From contig JAJVDF010000251.1 of NCBI GenBank assembly GCA_022410635.1, forward strand, positions 84,244 through 148,243: 64,000 nt of DNA, in the 5' to 3' direction. This DNA is from Tretioscincus oriximinensis. Its lineage: Eukaryota; Chordata; Lepidosauria; Squamata; Gymnophthalmidae. Below are positions 1 through 29,893 of the stretch, piece after piece. The notes under the pieces are model-generated. The model had not been told where the DNA came from, did not search any database, and saw only the letters and a program-made list of their open reading frames with translations. A program made the translations under genes and the position numbers. Position 1 is the stretch's first letter; each line of letters opens with the position of its first letter.

Positions 1-9
1 GGGAGAAAC

Positions 10-29
10 ATGACCCCCTTCCCTGCGAG
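10..29 (+). CDS. VCP: candidate first coding exon of the VCP-like gene
   Basis: An ATG with A at -3 opens a 20-nt reading frame (MTPFPA plus two bases) that stops at a GAG/GTGCCA donor. The exon ends in the same phase (two bases of a codon) as needed by the acceptor at 2838, and as in human VCP, whose first exon also encodes only about six residues. The surroundings (1-80) are GC- and CpG-richer than the following intron, as expected near a promoter. The peptide itself shows no recognisable similarity, the donor is weak and only 9 bases upstream are visible. The true first exon may lie outside the window. Confidence 0.22.
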
Positions 30-929
30 GTGCCACGGCTTCTCCTTCCCTCAGCGACAGAGGGTCTAATACGGCCCATGAGAAACTCATCTTTTGTTAT
101 TCTTGGACAGGCTCTCAGTTTAATCCTTGCATTACCAGGCAGGTGCCTGGTTCTTTGACGCCTAAGGTGCAAAAATGTGCTCTGCCCCACATAGTTTCTG
201 TGGGTTTTGCTTTTTATCTTGTTTTAAACATCCACTGCCTGTCTGTAGTGTGCCTGAAAAGACATGGAAACTCTATGTCTAAGGAGGTTAAAACTGTTAT
301 TCTGTATACCTAAGAATAAAATTCAGAGCCCTAGAATTCAGAGCCCTTATTTCACAGAAAGAATCTAAGACCCTAGTCACGCCTCTACTTTTAAGTCATT
401 TACAATTCATCTTCAGTCCCGAAGAACATGCTTAATATATCCTCCCCCTCCAGACTAAATCTCATTCTTTGAAGATGAATAGAAGAAAGATTAAAATAAA
501 GATGTGACTATGGTCTGATCGATTTTTTACTTCCATCTTCTGTTAAGTGTATAGTTTGGGCTACTTATTTATTCCTGTGGATTCCTCAGGGTATATGTCC
601 TAAACATAGACACTGCTAATGTGGGGACACCATTTTCTCCTTTGCTCCAGCTACTCATTTCAATAAATAAATTATTGTTGTGTTCCTCTTTTGAAAGCAA
701 AGGCCACATGCAAATTGAATGAAATAGAATATACACTACCTATCAACTGTCCTGATGCTTCTAGGATCACCATATTCTCTATCAAAACTTGGGATGGGAA
801 ATGAAGAAGTGTGGTTTCTGTACAAAGTAGCTGTAGACATAAAATATGCCATTGGGGCTTCCATACAAACACAGTCTTTATACAAACCATTATGAAAACA
901 TAATGGTTTGGAAAACAATTTAGATAATG

Positions 930-985
930 TAAACCACCTTTGGGTATAGAGCGGTATAGAAATGTAGATAAATAAATAAATAATG
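930..985 (+). repeat. LINE 3'-end tail (ATAA)n
   Basis: The phrase AACCACCTTTGGGTATAG followed by AGCGGTATAGAAATG and ATAAATAAATAAATAA matches the L2/CR1-type 3' ends found repeatedly in this window. Confidence 0.5.
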
Positions 986-2569
986 TGAACAGATATGTAC
1001 TGTTTGTTTTCACCAAGGAAGGGGGTTGAGGAAAACTTGTGTACATTTTTGGTGATTTCTACAGTATCAGCCATAGCATGGAACAATTTGCTGTATGTGT
1101 GTACATACAAGTGTGTTCCTCTCATCCTCCAACTTAAAATACACTTGATTATTTTATTTAAATATGTAATTATATTCTTCTGGATCACCAACAGTTTACA
1201 GCACTTTAAGGTATGAAAAATAATCCATATTAGGTGCTCCTAAAGTGGGAAGGGAAGTTATTGTTTTTGACTTCAGGTGTTCCATTCCACTTCTCCAGGA
1301 GACCCTACCCAGATGACTGCCATGTTTGAATCTCTGCATCTTGTGCTGGGCATAGGATGCCCAGAACAGAGGAGTAAAGCTTTAATGGATGTGTGATTTA
1401 TAATGCCTGCAGTGAATGAAATTCCCTCTTTGCCCGCATCCATTTAAGCTGCGTTTCTCAGTCCTGTTTTTTTTTTATAGTAACCCTAGCTGGTCACCCA
1501 GGACATGNGCTGTACCACAGAAATGGTACAACTCACACCTTCTGTCCAGCAGACTCCTTGAACAGGCAGAGGCTTCAGCAACCATATTGAAGAACTTATA
1601 TCAAGTACATCTCAGGACTTTATGGCCCTCATGGGGTTGTCCCAAAATATAAATAGGCCATACACATTTCTGATCACTTTCCAATCTGATTTGGTCTGAA
1701 GCATAGTGATCGGAAATTGGGATATTTTGTCACATTTTATCATAGACCTCTGCAATGTGGGGGACAACAGAGGCAGTGGTAGATTCTGCTTCTGGAAGAT
1801 TTTCAGGTGACATAGCTGGTGCTTTTTTGAAGTTTTACCACTTCTTTGGAATGAAAAGATGGCTCAGGTTATTCTTGTGGTCACTACAAGGTGCTCTTTC
1901 TCTCTTGTGGAGCTCATGTAGCTCCATNGTGTACCTCAGAGCTGAAACAATAAAACAAATGGAATATGGCTGAAATGCAAGTAGAGAAAAAATTGTGATG
2001 AAATTGACCAGTGGTTTAAATATCATTATTGGGCTTACACAGAAGCAGTGAAGGAGGAGGTATTTATATTATTTTCTCCACTGCATACTTCTGGAATTTG
2101 CAAGTTGAGCTGTTCCTGTGGTGTGGAAGCTTTTAAATCCTAGCCTTGAAGAGTTCTTTGTTATGCTTTTGCTTGACACACTGAGGACAATGCTGTTCTC
2201 AGGCACAATGAATGTCATATTAGAGACTGAGGTGGTGGACAAAGCACTTGTATGAGCTTGCATCAACTGCTCCTATCTTTGACCCTTGCCCAGTGTGGCT
2301 GGACAAATCTAGCATGGAAGGGTTATCAGTCTAGGTCCTCCAAGTTATAAATACCTCAGTGACAGGGCATCTCTTAAACAGGAATAATTTAGTAATTTCT
2401 AAAGAAACCTAGACTGGATTCAGAAAAAATGGCAGCAATTATAGGCCTGTGGCTAAGATCACTTCCGTGGATTTGACACTGGGTATTCTGATGTCTCCAG
2501 CTGCCTTGCCCTTTAACCCACCAGCCACAGTGGATTTTAATCTTGTGAAGGTCATGGCGACCCGAATTT

Positions 2570-2656
2570 TTAATTTTTGTAAGCCGCCCTGGACNCCTTC
2601 GGGGGGAAGGGCGGGGTAAAAATCTTTTAAATAAAATAAAAATAAAATAAAAATCT
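2570..2656 (+). repeat. LINE 3'-end tail (AAAAT)n
   Basis: TTGTAAGCCGCCCTGGAC, AAGGGCGGGGTAAAAATC and an AAATAAAATAAA tail are typical of squamate L2/CR1-type LINE or LINE-tailed SINE 3' ends. It lies just upstream of VCP-like exon 2. Confidence 0.5.
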
Positions 2657-2820
2657 GGCACCAATGCATACAGGCAGGAAAAAGGTGACATTCTTGATAA
2701 ACAGAAAGTCACAGTTGACTGTGGCTGTTAGCAGATGTTCTATTATATTAGGGCTTTCTCTTTTCTCTAAACTTTTTTTCTCCATCAAGGAGATTGTGTA
2801 TCTGAATGATGACCTCTTNA

Positions 2821-20747
<17,927 letters not shown>

Positions 20748-21425
20748 TTATATAGGAAATGTGTCTACTTATGCTGGAGCTCATGGAGCTGGTGTGGCTC
20801 ATAGTTAACTCTACTCTTTGATGTCAGGATTNGTGCTTGAGATCCAAAATCCCATCCTCACACTTCAGTATTAAAATGTGGAGCTAATAGATAGCTCATG
20901 CTGCATCTTGATATACGCCTCCTAATAATGTTGCCTGGCTTAGCTGCTTACAGGAATCAGACTTTGTGTGTAAATGAATGCTCAGGAGATGTTCCTTTGA
21001 GACATCACCAGGGGGAACCAAAGCTTAAGGAACTGTGTTAAGAACCCAAGAATTGCACTGTGGCCTTAAACCAAAGGGCTGTTTAGTCCTTTACTCTTTT
21101 ACTAACAACTACCCAAATATCTCTCAATGCTCAACACAGGCACAAAAACTCTCCTCTCAAACTGACATAAGCTGTTGCCTGACCCTGTTGGCATTGAAGG
21201 GGAGAAGACAGGAAACTAGAAATTGTNCATTCTTTCATTTCTGCTTGCCTCTACGGTCTGCCCAGCCTGTCCTCATTGGTTCGGCTTATCCCACAATACA
21301 GGCAGCCTGTGATATTTCAGCGCCATTATGTATTATTTCCATAAGAGACTTCTGGGAATCCAAAGAAACTCAAATTGCATATCCATCATAATGGGAGGTG
21401 ACAAATAATAAAAGCTTGATATTGC
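20748..21425 (+). other. 3' UTR of the VCP-like gene
   Basis: The non-coding stretch follows the stop codon and ends shortly after the AATAAA hexamer at 21407. A GT-rich run (TGTGTGTGTGG) starts about 20 bases after the hexamer, as expected for cleavage. An earlier ATTAAA near 20871 could serve as an alternative weaker site. Confidence 0.6.
21407..21412 (+). terminator. polyadenylation signal of the VCP-like gene
   Basis: Canonical AATAAA about 660 bp after the stop codon, followed within 30 bases by a GT-rich element. It is the first canonical hexamer downstream of the stop. Confidence 0.6.
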
Positions 21426-22116
21426 TTATGTGTGTGTGGAACTACTTATGCACAGCTACAAGATAAAGACTGAATTGGAAGAAATGTGACAAGACAGTTC
21501 TTAGGATTTAGTGCCTCTTTCTGCCCACGGTACCAAAGATTGGCAGACTGGATAATCTACACTGCTAGTTGCCCCACTATTCCCTAGTCCATAGGCAGGC
21601 CCAAGGTGTTGGAAATAATTCCAAAGGATCTATTTGGACCTGGCAAGTGCCACCCACATGTAGCATGTAAATTGTCTCCTTGCCCAGTTACAGTGAGGAG
21701 TGGGTTGGCCAAACTAGTTCACTGCAGAAGGCCCACCCTCACACAATCACATTCTCCTATATTCATGTGCCCAAGATGCAAACAGAACTGAAACACTCTT
21801 CATCAGACCTTGAGGGAACAGTCTATGATGGTTCCCTAAAGTTAAGTACAGAAAAGGTCATCCCTTGCTGTTATATTCTGCAAGGGCAGATATCCCCACA
21901 CATTGTATTCAAAGCCAGCATTCTAATCCCAAAGGGAGGGAGCAACAAGCAAAACAGAAAAGCAACAGAGGGAAGAGTGAACACAAAGGAAGATAAATGG
22001 GGAACTTGGCCTGCCAGATTAGTACTGCTGGCAGAGGCACCTGACAGNAAGAATGCTAAGTTTAGCTATTTACCCAAAAACAAAGTGAAACAGGCCATGA
22101 TGCTCCATGAAAATGC

Positions 22117-22122
22117 TTTATT
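22117..22122 (-). terminator. candidate polyadenylation signal of the PTGER1-like gene
   Basis: AATAAA on the minus strand (TTTATT on plus), about 1.3 kb after the receptor stop codon. It would place the two converging transcripts' ends roughly 700 bp apart. An ATTAAA near 22300 is an alternative. Inference only. Confidence 0.4.
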
Positions 22123-23413
22123 GCAAAGCATCAAGTGCTGGTTAAGCTAGAAACCCCCAGAAGGCAGCCCACCAACACTATTCCAACTTCTGGGGTCTCA
22201 CAACACCAAGGAGGATTTTGCTTTGAAAACTGCTTGAAATTTAGCAGCCTCATCTTTGTCTGTGAAAATGATGATGCTCATAAAAGTCCATTTTCATGTG
22301 TTTAATTCTGGAAGAGACATTCTTCTTTCCCACTATATTCTGGGGACCCAACACCTTTGGAGATCTCATTTCCATGGTTCTTCACAATCCAGCACAAGCG
22401 GTTCATACAGACGGGTGGTCTAGTCTGTTCAGCATCTCAAGTAAGGGTCACCCTGAACCATGCTCCCTTTTCTTGCTTTACAATGCCAATACAACTTATG
22501 CACATCTTAGACTACATGAAGGATCACATTATTTTTAACAAATGAAGGAGAGCCACTGTATCTGTGGGCTTCACTGCACAGCAAGAAAATGGAGCAATCT
22601 TCAGTTCAGGACATTAAAAAGTCCAGAGTAACAAGATTACTGCCAAACAGATTAAACAGTAGACTGTATAGATAATTCCTTGCACTTAAAAAGTGTGGAA
22701 ATCATAAATGGAACATTCCTGAGGGTCTCTTGTTCATCAATATTACATTAGTACTTAATAGTCCGGGTCACAAGCAAACCCTTCCACCCATGAGGTTATG
22801 GCTGAACCTTCGGGAAAATCATGATTGGTGCAGTGTTCAGAAGTGTTGGCCTCTTGCCATTTTGCTCCAGTGGGAACAGCGGTTTCTATCCTTACAGCAC
22901 AACATAGATCAGGAAGTGCTGAGTGCTTTCAGAATGAACTGAATCATAGCTTTTCTCCTTGTCTTTGGCAAAATTGTTGTACAATCAAAATCCATTATAG
23001 ACCGATGTAGACCAGTTTGATTCATCTGAACCAAAATCTTTCCTTCTGGAAGACTGAGAGCTTTCCAAGACTGGCAGCAGTATCCCCACCCCTAATGAAC
23101 TGAAGGATTCACAAGCTGAAACTAGGATCTTCTGTATGCAAAGCATGAATCTTTCCATTTNTCCTATAGACTACCTGATAAATCTCCAAAAACAATTTAG
23201 AATCTCCCAATCACAGCAAAATTTCAATTAGGAGTCTTGCCTGTCTGTAACTTAGAATTTTACCACCTTTATGTTCCAGAAGAAGCTGGGGTTTTTTTTT
23301 GCCAGCANGTCCAGAAAACCCAGATCTTGACTCCCAAGATGGTTGTTTTGCAAATGTGTGAAGTACTCCAGAGATCTTCAGAACATAGATAAGCTTATGG
23401 GCTTCAGACAGTT

Positions 23414-23668
23414 CTACATGCGTCCAGCAGCAATACTACGTTCAGAGCTCTGGAAAGAACTGGCCTCCCAGCGGTCAAAGCGAACCCCCTTGAAATCTGG
23501 GCGCATGAGAAATAGTGCAAGCAGTTTACGCAATACTGCACGCCGGAGTAGGATATATACCCAGGGATCTAGGATTTGGTTCCAAGAGGCCAGGCGCACA
23601 CCGAGGAATAAAAGTTGTTCGTAATTAAGGGCTCCATGGGAGTTGCTTACTGACAAGATAACAAAGAC
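23414..23668 (-). CDS. PTGER1: PTGER1-like coding exon B (TM7 and C-tail)
   Basis: Acceptor TTCTTTCTCCAG/GTC in phase 0, then [11 protein letters not shown]7 and a 50-residue tail ending AAGRM before TAG. The tail has a Ser cluster ([12 protein letters not shown]) suited to receptor kinase phosphorylation. Confidence 0.94.
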   Translation of the reverse strand, partial: VFVILSVSNSHGALNYEQLLFLGVRLASWNQILDPWVYILLRRAVLRKLLALFLMRPDFKGVRFDRWEASSFQSSERSIAAGRM

Positions 23669-26243
23669 CTGGAGAAAGAAGGGGAAAAACGGGTGAGTAG
23701 ACAGTCTCATTATCCACCATTTTCACAAATTCTGAATCTATCACAACCATATATGGCAAGATAGTGTCATAGAGACTAACAGCACCCTCAGAAACCAAGC
23801 TGAGCCTCTGTGTAAAAATCCTTCAGAAGATGCCAAATTTTAGTCTCAAGCTTCCACACATATCAAGGAGAGTCTCATAGCACCTTAGAGGCTAACAAGA
23901 AAAAAAGTAGCACAAGCTTTCAAGCCTCAGGTGTGTATAAGATATGATGGGATGTGACTCTCTTAAAGCAGGTGGCATTTGGAAATTAGAAACAAAACAA
24001 AAAACCTCATCTTTAATTTTCCTCAGGAACTAGGCATTCTGGCTGTTTCGACACAACATGGGCTATCTGGTGTCTTACTATCAATAGCCTGTGCTAGAAA
24101 CTGTCTGTATTGTGGGGAGCCCACCCCAGTGCTTTGGGGGCTTGGCTGCCCAAGAGTGGTACTGGGCTCAATGCAGCGGCTCACAGTCATGTGCAGTCCC
24201 CACTGAAGGTAGAGGATCATCAGCATGCAGAATATTAATTGGATGCAAGTAATAGTGTCGTGAGCAGTCTAAGGGTTCTATCAGACACTGGAGCCTAAAG
24301 ACTCAAGGGCTAGGGGCCCTACCAATGTGTTGTAAGAATGTGACAATATCATCTCTAATAATAGGCAATGCTGTAAGATTGGCAGGTGTGAACCCAGTTC
24401 CCCTAGGGTAGAAACCTCTTTGATTTCATGTGGTCCACCTAATCCTTGGGATTAGAATATTGGGAAAGGGTCATAGTTTACAATGAACTATCAAAAGATT
24501 CACCCAAGAATGCAAGGGTAAACTGGCATGCAGACTTAGGGGGTGCATCTAGATGGCTGTACGGGACTTACGCTCTCATTGTTGGAAACTGATAGGCACG
24601 AAATGACTGCCTTTTCCCTTATTCATTTGCTTACATTCCCCAGAAAATTCTGTCATGAATGCTAGCCTGCAAATGGCTATTCCATATCCACTCTGTCACT
24701 GGTTGCTGGCACCCTTTGATGACATGCAGGGGAATTCAAGGGAAAAAAGCCTCACTTTTAAAACCACTTGAAATTTGGGAATCTGCAAGTGGAGTGTTTA
24801 AATTCCACCATTGTTTTTTNTAGTGTAAACTTGCCAGGAAATGCAACTAATTACCTTCCTACCCTCTGCTCTTGCTGAAGGGCAGGACTGGAAGTCTTGC
24901 TAGACCTCAGAAGCATTTGCAGGCAGTGTCCCAATGACACAATGATAGAACGTTGGGTTACAAAAGCCTTTTCTAGCACTATCACTGCTGGATCTCGTAT
25001 AGTGCTGGAGAAAAACACTTGTGAATGGAGCCTTACGTGGAAATAAACAAACCCTCACTGTCAGCAGGGATTGTTCTGACAATCTTCCCTGCTCTTCTGA
25101 GACTGATAGATAATGAAAGTGGAATTCGTTTCTGAGGGGAGGGAATGGAGCAAAAATAATTCTTGCTAGGTAAGGGATCTGTTTTCAATTGATAGTGACT
25201 AATGCACTGATAAAGCCTTCCTCTAATGCTTTCTCTGCAAAATGTCCAAGGTTAATCCCTTGTTTCAGCACAAAGATGCAAGAAAGGCTTAATTTTGGAA
25301 CCCTGAATGGACATAATGAGATTTAAGCAAAGTGTAAGAGTCCACACTACACACTTTTTGAAAGCTAACAAGCATAGATTCTGCCCCAAACTCCTTTCCC
25401 TACACTTCTGCTTACCAATAAAGGGCTCCAGCAGATACAGGAAACCACCATGATGCCCACCAGCTGTACAACCATCTCGATGTCATGAGCCTTAGCTCGG
25501 CGGTAGCCACATTTCCGTTGACCCCGAAGCCGGGCCCGCACCAGATTAAGTCCACTGAATGTATTGCAGAAGAGGGAGACCAGGAGCGAGGCCAAGCCCA
25601 ACGAGGAGAAAAGCAGTGCAAAAGCAACCTCAGGCCAAGCTTCTGCCCCTCGAACCTTGATGAAGCACCAGGTGCCTTGGGCCTGGACAACGTAACGCCC
25701 AAAACTGCACAGAGGCATCAGAGCTATGGCTAGGGCAACTGCCCACAGTCCTAGCAAGGAAAGTTTAGTTCGCCCTGGGGTAACTAAAGCAGCATGCAAC
25801 AAAGGACGGGTAATGCCTACACAGCGTTCTACTGCCATTATGCAGCCCAAGAAGAGAGGGCACAGTCCAAAGAACACCATGGAGGCTCCAAAGAATTGGC
25901 AAAGAGCTCCAGAAGGATCCATGGCTGTCCAATTGCGCTGGATAGCATAGAGGCGCAAGACAAAGGATCCTGGGATGACATGGCCTGCTAGGTCTGTGAT
26001 CACCAAACTGGTAGCAAAAAGCAGAAATGTAGCCTTGGAACGACGCCGGAAACGGGTGTAGGATTGTACCAGGATCGCCAATGCCACAATATTGGAGACT
26101 GCACCCAAGGTCATAGAGAAAATGGGGGCTGCAGGAGAAGAGCTTGCTGGGGTCTTCACCAGCTCCGTGTGGCTTGAGGAGTTGTTCACTAGAGGAATGA
26201 CCAGCGCTGCTTGGGAAACATTGGGAGGATGGAGAGCAAACAT
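23414..26243 (-). CDS. PTGER1: prostaglandin E2 receptor EP1 subtype-like GPCR (two coding exons)
   Basis: A seven-transmembrane Gq-type prostanoid receptor of the plasma membrane. Exons 25416-26243 (276 codons) and 23414-23668 (84 codons plus TAG) give 360 residues; the split after CWSPLL in TM6 matches the PTGER1 intron. Visible features are N-glycosylation sites at N8, N20/N21 and N104, the ERC motif (139-141) in place of DRY, prostanoid ECL2 signature GTWCF (190-194) paired with Cys115, and TM7 [17 protein letters not shown]. The Arg in that TM7 motif (R301) is the carboxylate-binding residue of prostanoid receptors. The C-tail keeps WEASS, as in human EP1. The third intracellular loop is short (about 20 residues), unlike the long arginine/serine-rich loop of mammalian EP1. 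I start at the ATG at 26243; codons upstream are open but begin with GTG. Assignment to the EP1 branch is firm; PTGER1 itself versus an EP1 ohnolog is open. Confidence 0.93.
23669..25415 (-). other. intron of the PTGER1-like gene
   Basis: 1.75-kb GT-AG intron. It contains a degraded piece at about 23865-23945 resembling the terminal repeat of Penelope-like elements (TTAGAGGCTAACAAG, then CAAGCTTTC) without an intact ribozyme core. No exon or ORF of note is seen. Confidence 0.8.
25416..26243 (-). CDS. PTGER1: PTGER1-like coding exon A (N-terminus to TM6)
   Basis: Begins [11 protein letters not shown] and ends CWSPLL at a TTG/GTAAGC donor. It carries TM1-TM6: TM1 contains [11 protein letters not shown] and TM2 [12 protein letters not shown]3 contains FFGLCPL and ends in ERCVGITRP, and TM6 is [15 protein letters not shown]. 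These segments align almost residue for residue with mammalian EP1. Confidence 0.94.
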
Positions 26244-26276
26244 CCTGTCAGTTGTCGCCACCAGAAGCCGTCATCT
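26244..26276 (-). promoter_or_regulatory. 5' UTR splice acceptor and 8-codon upstream ORF of PTGER1-like
   Basis: On the minus strand a pyrimidine-rich CTGCTTTCCTCCTTACAG acceptor (AG at 26276-26275) precedes an ATG at 26274. That ATG opens MTASGGDN followed by TGA, which ends 4 bases before the main ATG. The layout implies a 5' non-coding exon further upstream and a possible translational uORF. Confidence 0.5.
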
Positions 26277-27593
26277 GTAAGGAGGAAAGCAGGCGTCAGA
26301 AACTGCACTGGAATTCTTCAAAAGCAGAGTGGACAAAATAGGGTTTCATTGCTCCCTGCCTGACTCCACTCCTTGCTTTTTCCTTCCAGAAACTGCTGAG
26401 CTGAGAGCTGGGTAATAGCAAGAGTGGCTCAACCACATTTTTCTGCTAATTTATCTCCTCCCTTCTGAAGATGAGCTGCTGTTACCTGCATTGACTGCTG
26501 CCTATTCAGTGTTTTCATGAAAGAAGCATGATAAGATGATAAAGTATGAATCAGACTTAGGGGCAGATCTGGGAGCAAGACAAGGCAGCAGCAGTACTAG
26601 TTTTCTTATAATCTGCCCTGAGGTATGCCATGAGGTAGAAAACGCAAATCAATAAGTTAGTTGTTTAAAGTAGGGCATCCTGTAGGGTAGTTACTGTTCC
26701 TTGGTGTAATGGAGAGGCATATACTATCCTTGTTGCAGCAAGATTCAACTATTCATGTAACTAACTTGAGAAAATGATTTTTTGGGAGGAAGAGGATGAG
26801 GAGGAAGAACAATAATAGTAGTAGTTGAAACAGCAGCAATAGTAATTTTATACGCAGCTTTTCTAAATTCAAAGGGACTCNCATAACATTCTGTTCTTCT
26901 CTTCGCAACAGGCACTTTAGAAACTAGGTGANGCTGAGAGAGCTCCAAAGAACTGTTATTTATCACAGATGCAAAGCTAATATTGAGCTGGGTTTTTAAA
27001 AAAGATTTCCATGACTTTGTAGCTGTGTTTCTTAGCAGATTCAGTCATATCCCTTTATGATCTCCTGCACAATAATCTGGATAGCANAGATGAAATGAAT
27101 TATTATGATAGGCCAATCTTTCTTTAACCAAAGCAACAGACTGCAGTGGTAACCTTCCACCTTCATTTCTGAAGAGTACAAACAAAGGAGAAATAATTTT
27201 TCAAATGTAACTCTTCTCAGTGACTGTAGTCACAGCTTATTTCAAGTGTTTGTTTCCTCTTAACTAGTTTATTTTGTTTGCACTCTTACCTTGTGATTTT
27301 CCAGGGAAGGGCAATGAATAAATAAAACAGTCCTGAATTGTTTCAGCTAAAATCCTCTTAAACTCTGCTATGTGACCTGGAAGGAATTCCCTGTCCTCTT
27401 GCCATCTCTCCAAGCGATACGGGAAAGGCCCGTGTACAATTCAGATATTACAACCAAGTCACAGTAATGATGTCAAGAGTTAGCAGCCAACTGGGAAAGA
27501 TGCTACTGCTTAAGGTATGTGTGCCTGTAATTGAGTGGTCCTTTCTCTCTGGATGGATCAGTTATTGTATAGGTTGGGGTGTTACAGATTTTG

Positions 27594-27783
27594 CAGTGTT
27601 TCCTAACCACGGGACGCTCAGAAGTTGTTAGACTACAACTTCCGTTATTCCTAGATATGCTCTTAGTCTGAACCTTGCTGACTAGCCATGATGCCTGGAA
27701 TCATCCATGAACATTAATCATGATAGGTATAGTAGCAATTGTAGTCCAACATCCTTTGAAGGCACCTTGACTGGAAAATGCTG
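27594..27783. mobile_element. hAT-like non-autonomous element, probable
   Basis: CAGTGTTTCCTAACCAC opens and GACTGGAAAATGCTG closes it, and internal arms (TTAGACTACAACTTCC versus GCAATTGTAGTCCAAC) are mirror images. The CAG/CTG ends fit hAT, but I could not see a convincing 8-bp duplication. Confidence 0.4.
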
Positions 27784-28026
27784 TTTTAGGGAACTCATGA
27801 TGCCACATTGTTTGCATGGGAATAGTGGTATATAACAGATTAGATGTATTTTAACAGCTCCCTAAAACACAGAACTCATAAAGCACATTAACCTGCCCCA
27901 TATGTGTAATAACTTCATGTAAAGCACATTAGCAAGAACATGTTTGCATGTAGGAAAGGTTAAGGAGCTCACGGGAACATCTGCAAGAGGAATGCACGTT
28001 CCTTGCTAGCTACCTTCACATTTGCC

Positions 28027-28255
28027 AGTTTGGTGTAGTGGTTAGAGTGTTGGACTCGTACCTAGTAGTCTCCCAGTTCGATCCCCCACTTCTCCATGAA
28101 AGCCAGCTGGGGTGACTTTGGGCCAGTAACAGTTCTTTGAACTCTCTCAGCCCCACCTACTCCACAGGGTGTCTGTTGTGGAGAAAGCAGCAAAAGCTAT
28201 GTGCGCCACCCTATGGTATAGGGCAGGATACAAGTACAAATAAATAAATAAATAA
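28027..28255 (+). mobile_element. tRNA-derived SINE, Sauria-type head with L2-type tail
   Basis: Head GCCAGTTTGGTGTAGTGG holds a pol III A-box-like segment and AGTTCGATCCCCC the B box. The body has AAGCCAGCTGGGGTGACTTT and CTCTCTCAGCCCCACCTACT. The tail is GGTATAGGGCAGGATACAAG with ATAAATAAATAAATAA rather than the Bov-B-like tail of classical Sauria SINEs. Between the PTGER1-like coding exon and the CpG block. Confidence 0.85.
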
Positions 28256-28777
28256 TTTGTCTTGGGATTCTGGCTCTGTATTCTATACTGGTGAAAACCG
28301 CCATCAGCAAAGCTTTCCAGATCCAGCAGACAGCAACAGCCCCTCCTGCCAGTGATTGACACAGATGTGGGTGAAATCCAACACAGGGACTTCCCTCACA
28401 TCATTGCAATCCCCACTGCATTGCCTGGTGTAGCAAATATAGAGGACACCTGCTGCAAAGCATGACGTTAATCCATTTTTTCTCATCAATAAAACAGAAA
28501 TCGTTTGCTTTTGCCATGTCCTGGAATATTTTGCATACTTCGAGTCTAGATCAGCACCTGATATTCCTAATTTGTCTTCTGTGCAAGTGCTCATCATAGG
28601 CTAAGAGGGTGGGCACTTGAGTTTTGTCTACATTTGGTGCTTGCTTTTTAATCATACACTTATTTGTTGCTGTTACTACTTCACCTTAGACCACCTTTAG
28701 TTCATCTTNTAATTCAACAACCCACACTGCAATTTTACTTCATGTTTTGTTTTTTTCTGGATGAAAACCCATTCTTT

Positions 28778-28836
28778 GATATTTATTTATTTATTCTTAT
28801 AGCCNGCCCTATACCCAAAGTTTCAGGGTGATCAGA
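28778..28836 (-). repeat. antisense SINE/LINE tail
   Basis: TTATTTATTTATTCTTATAG, GCCCTATACCCAAAGTTTCA: antisense copy of the ATAA-tailed 3' end. Confidence 0.5.
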
Positions 28837-29359
28837 AGAAAAGGGAAAAAGATATTTAAATATGGACTAATAAGAAGATTAATGAATCTTCTTAATTAAT
28901 GTTAGATTAAAGGTAGATTAATGAATTCTACCTTTTTGGATGTCAATCCATTTCGTATGTGGGACCCTGTATTGCTCCTAATTCAAAAGTCTGCTATACC
29001 CTGTTCCAACCCTGTTTAGCTTCCAAAATTCAATGTGTTTTTGCCTTCTTCTGGTTAACAACACCCAGAAGCAATTAATGAGCAATAGTGTGAGATAGGA
29101 TGCTAGACTAGATAATCTTTGATCTGATTCGGCAGGACTCCTCTTACACATACTGAATTAGAAATAACATTTTTACAGTACTTTTTTGCTTAAGCCTCAT
29201 ACTTTTTTCTTTTAGAACCACTTAGATAAATTCAAAATTAGACTATTCTCATTTTCTCTGGCATAAAGTAATAGGAGAGTAAACAGAAATGGTAAAATGA
29301 GTTATAATGTTTAATCCTTCAGAGGAAACTTAGGTTCGTGATAGAAACAAGCTTATGAC

Positions 29360-29893
29360 AAATTCCTCAGTGCATTCTTTATTGGATTGGATTAGATATC
29401 AAACCACATAACCTTAGGATGGAAGGACGCAACAAAATTGACTTTTCAAAATTGGTCACATTACATATCGGACCAATTAATGGGTGATCATGTGATCGAG
29501 AAACTCGACATAAATACAAGGACCAAAAAGATCTGGCAGAAGAATTGGGCAAAATTAATTATATATATACAAAGTAACCGTTGGGGAGGACCCGAACTCC
29601 TGACAACAATTAAATTGATCCTTAGGAATTAACTATATGTTTAAGTATGCGATAATAACTGTTCCTCTCAAGGGGGGAGGGAGGGGCCTTTGTTATTTTT
29701 CTCTTTTCTCTTTTTTTCTTCTCGACTTGGTAAACAAAGTACCACATGTTGATTTTATTAGGAACTGTTAATTTGTGAAATAACAAGTGAAGTGGTATGT
29801 AAAATTCAATTTATTGTATATATTATTACTGTTTTGTTTTTGATACGTTTTTGTTTTTCCTTGTGAAAATTCAATAAAATATATATATATAAA
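29360..29893 (+). mobile_element. L1-type LINE 3' end
   Basis: ORF2-like residues NWSHYISDQLMGDHVIEKLD and KIWQKNWAKLI precede a GGGGGGAGGGAGGGG-rich 3' UTR, an AATAAA and an (AT)n/poly-A end. 5'-truncated. Confidence 0.6.

Noticed and set aside
21680..22150. 156-codon plus-strand frame downstream of the VCP-like gene
   Set aside because: Contains an N, shows no domain, and overlaps the probable 3' UTR of the opposite-strand receptor.
28027..28100. A tRNA gene
   Set aside because: A and B boxes are present, but the cloverleaf is not and the sequence continues into a SINE body; same for 36128, 53281 and 63679.
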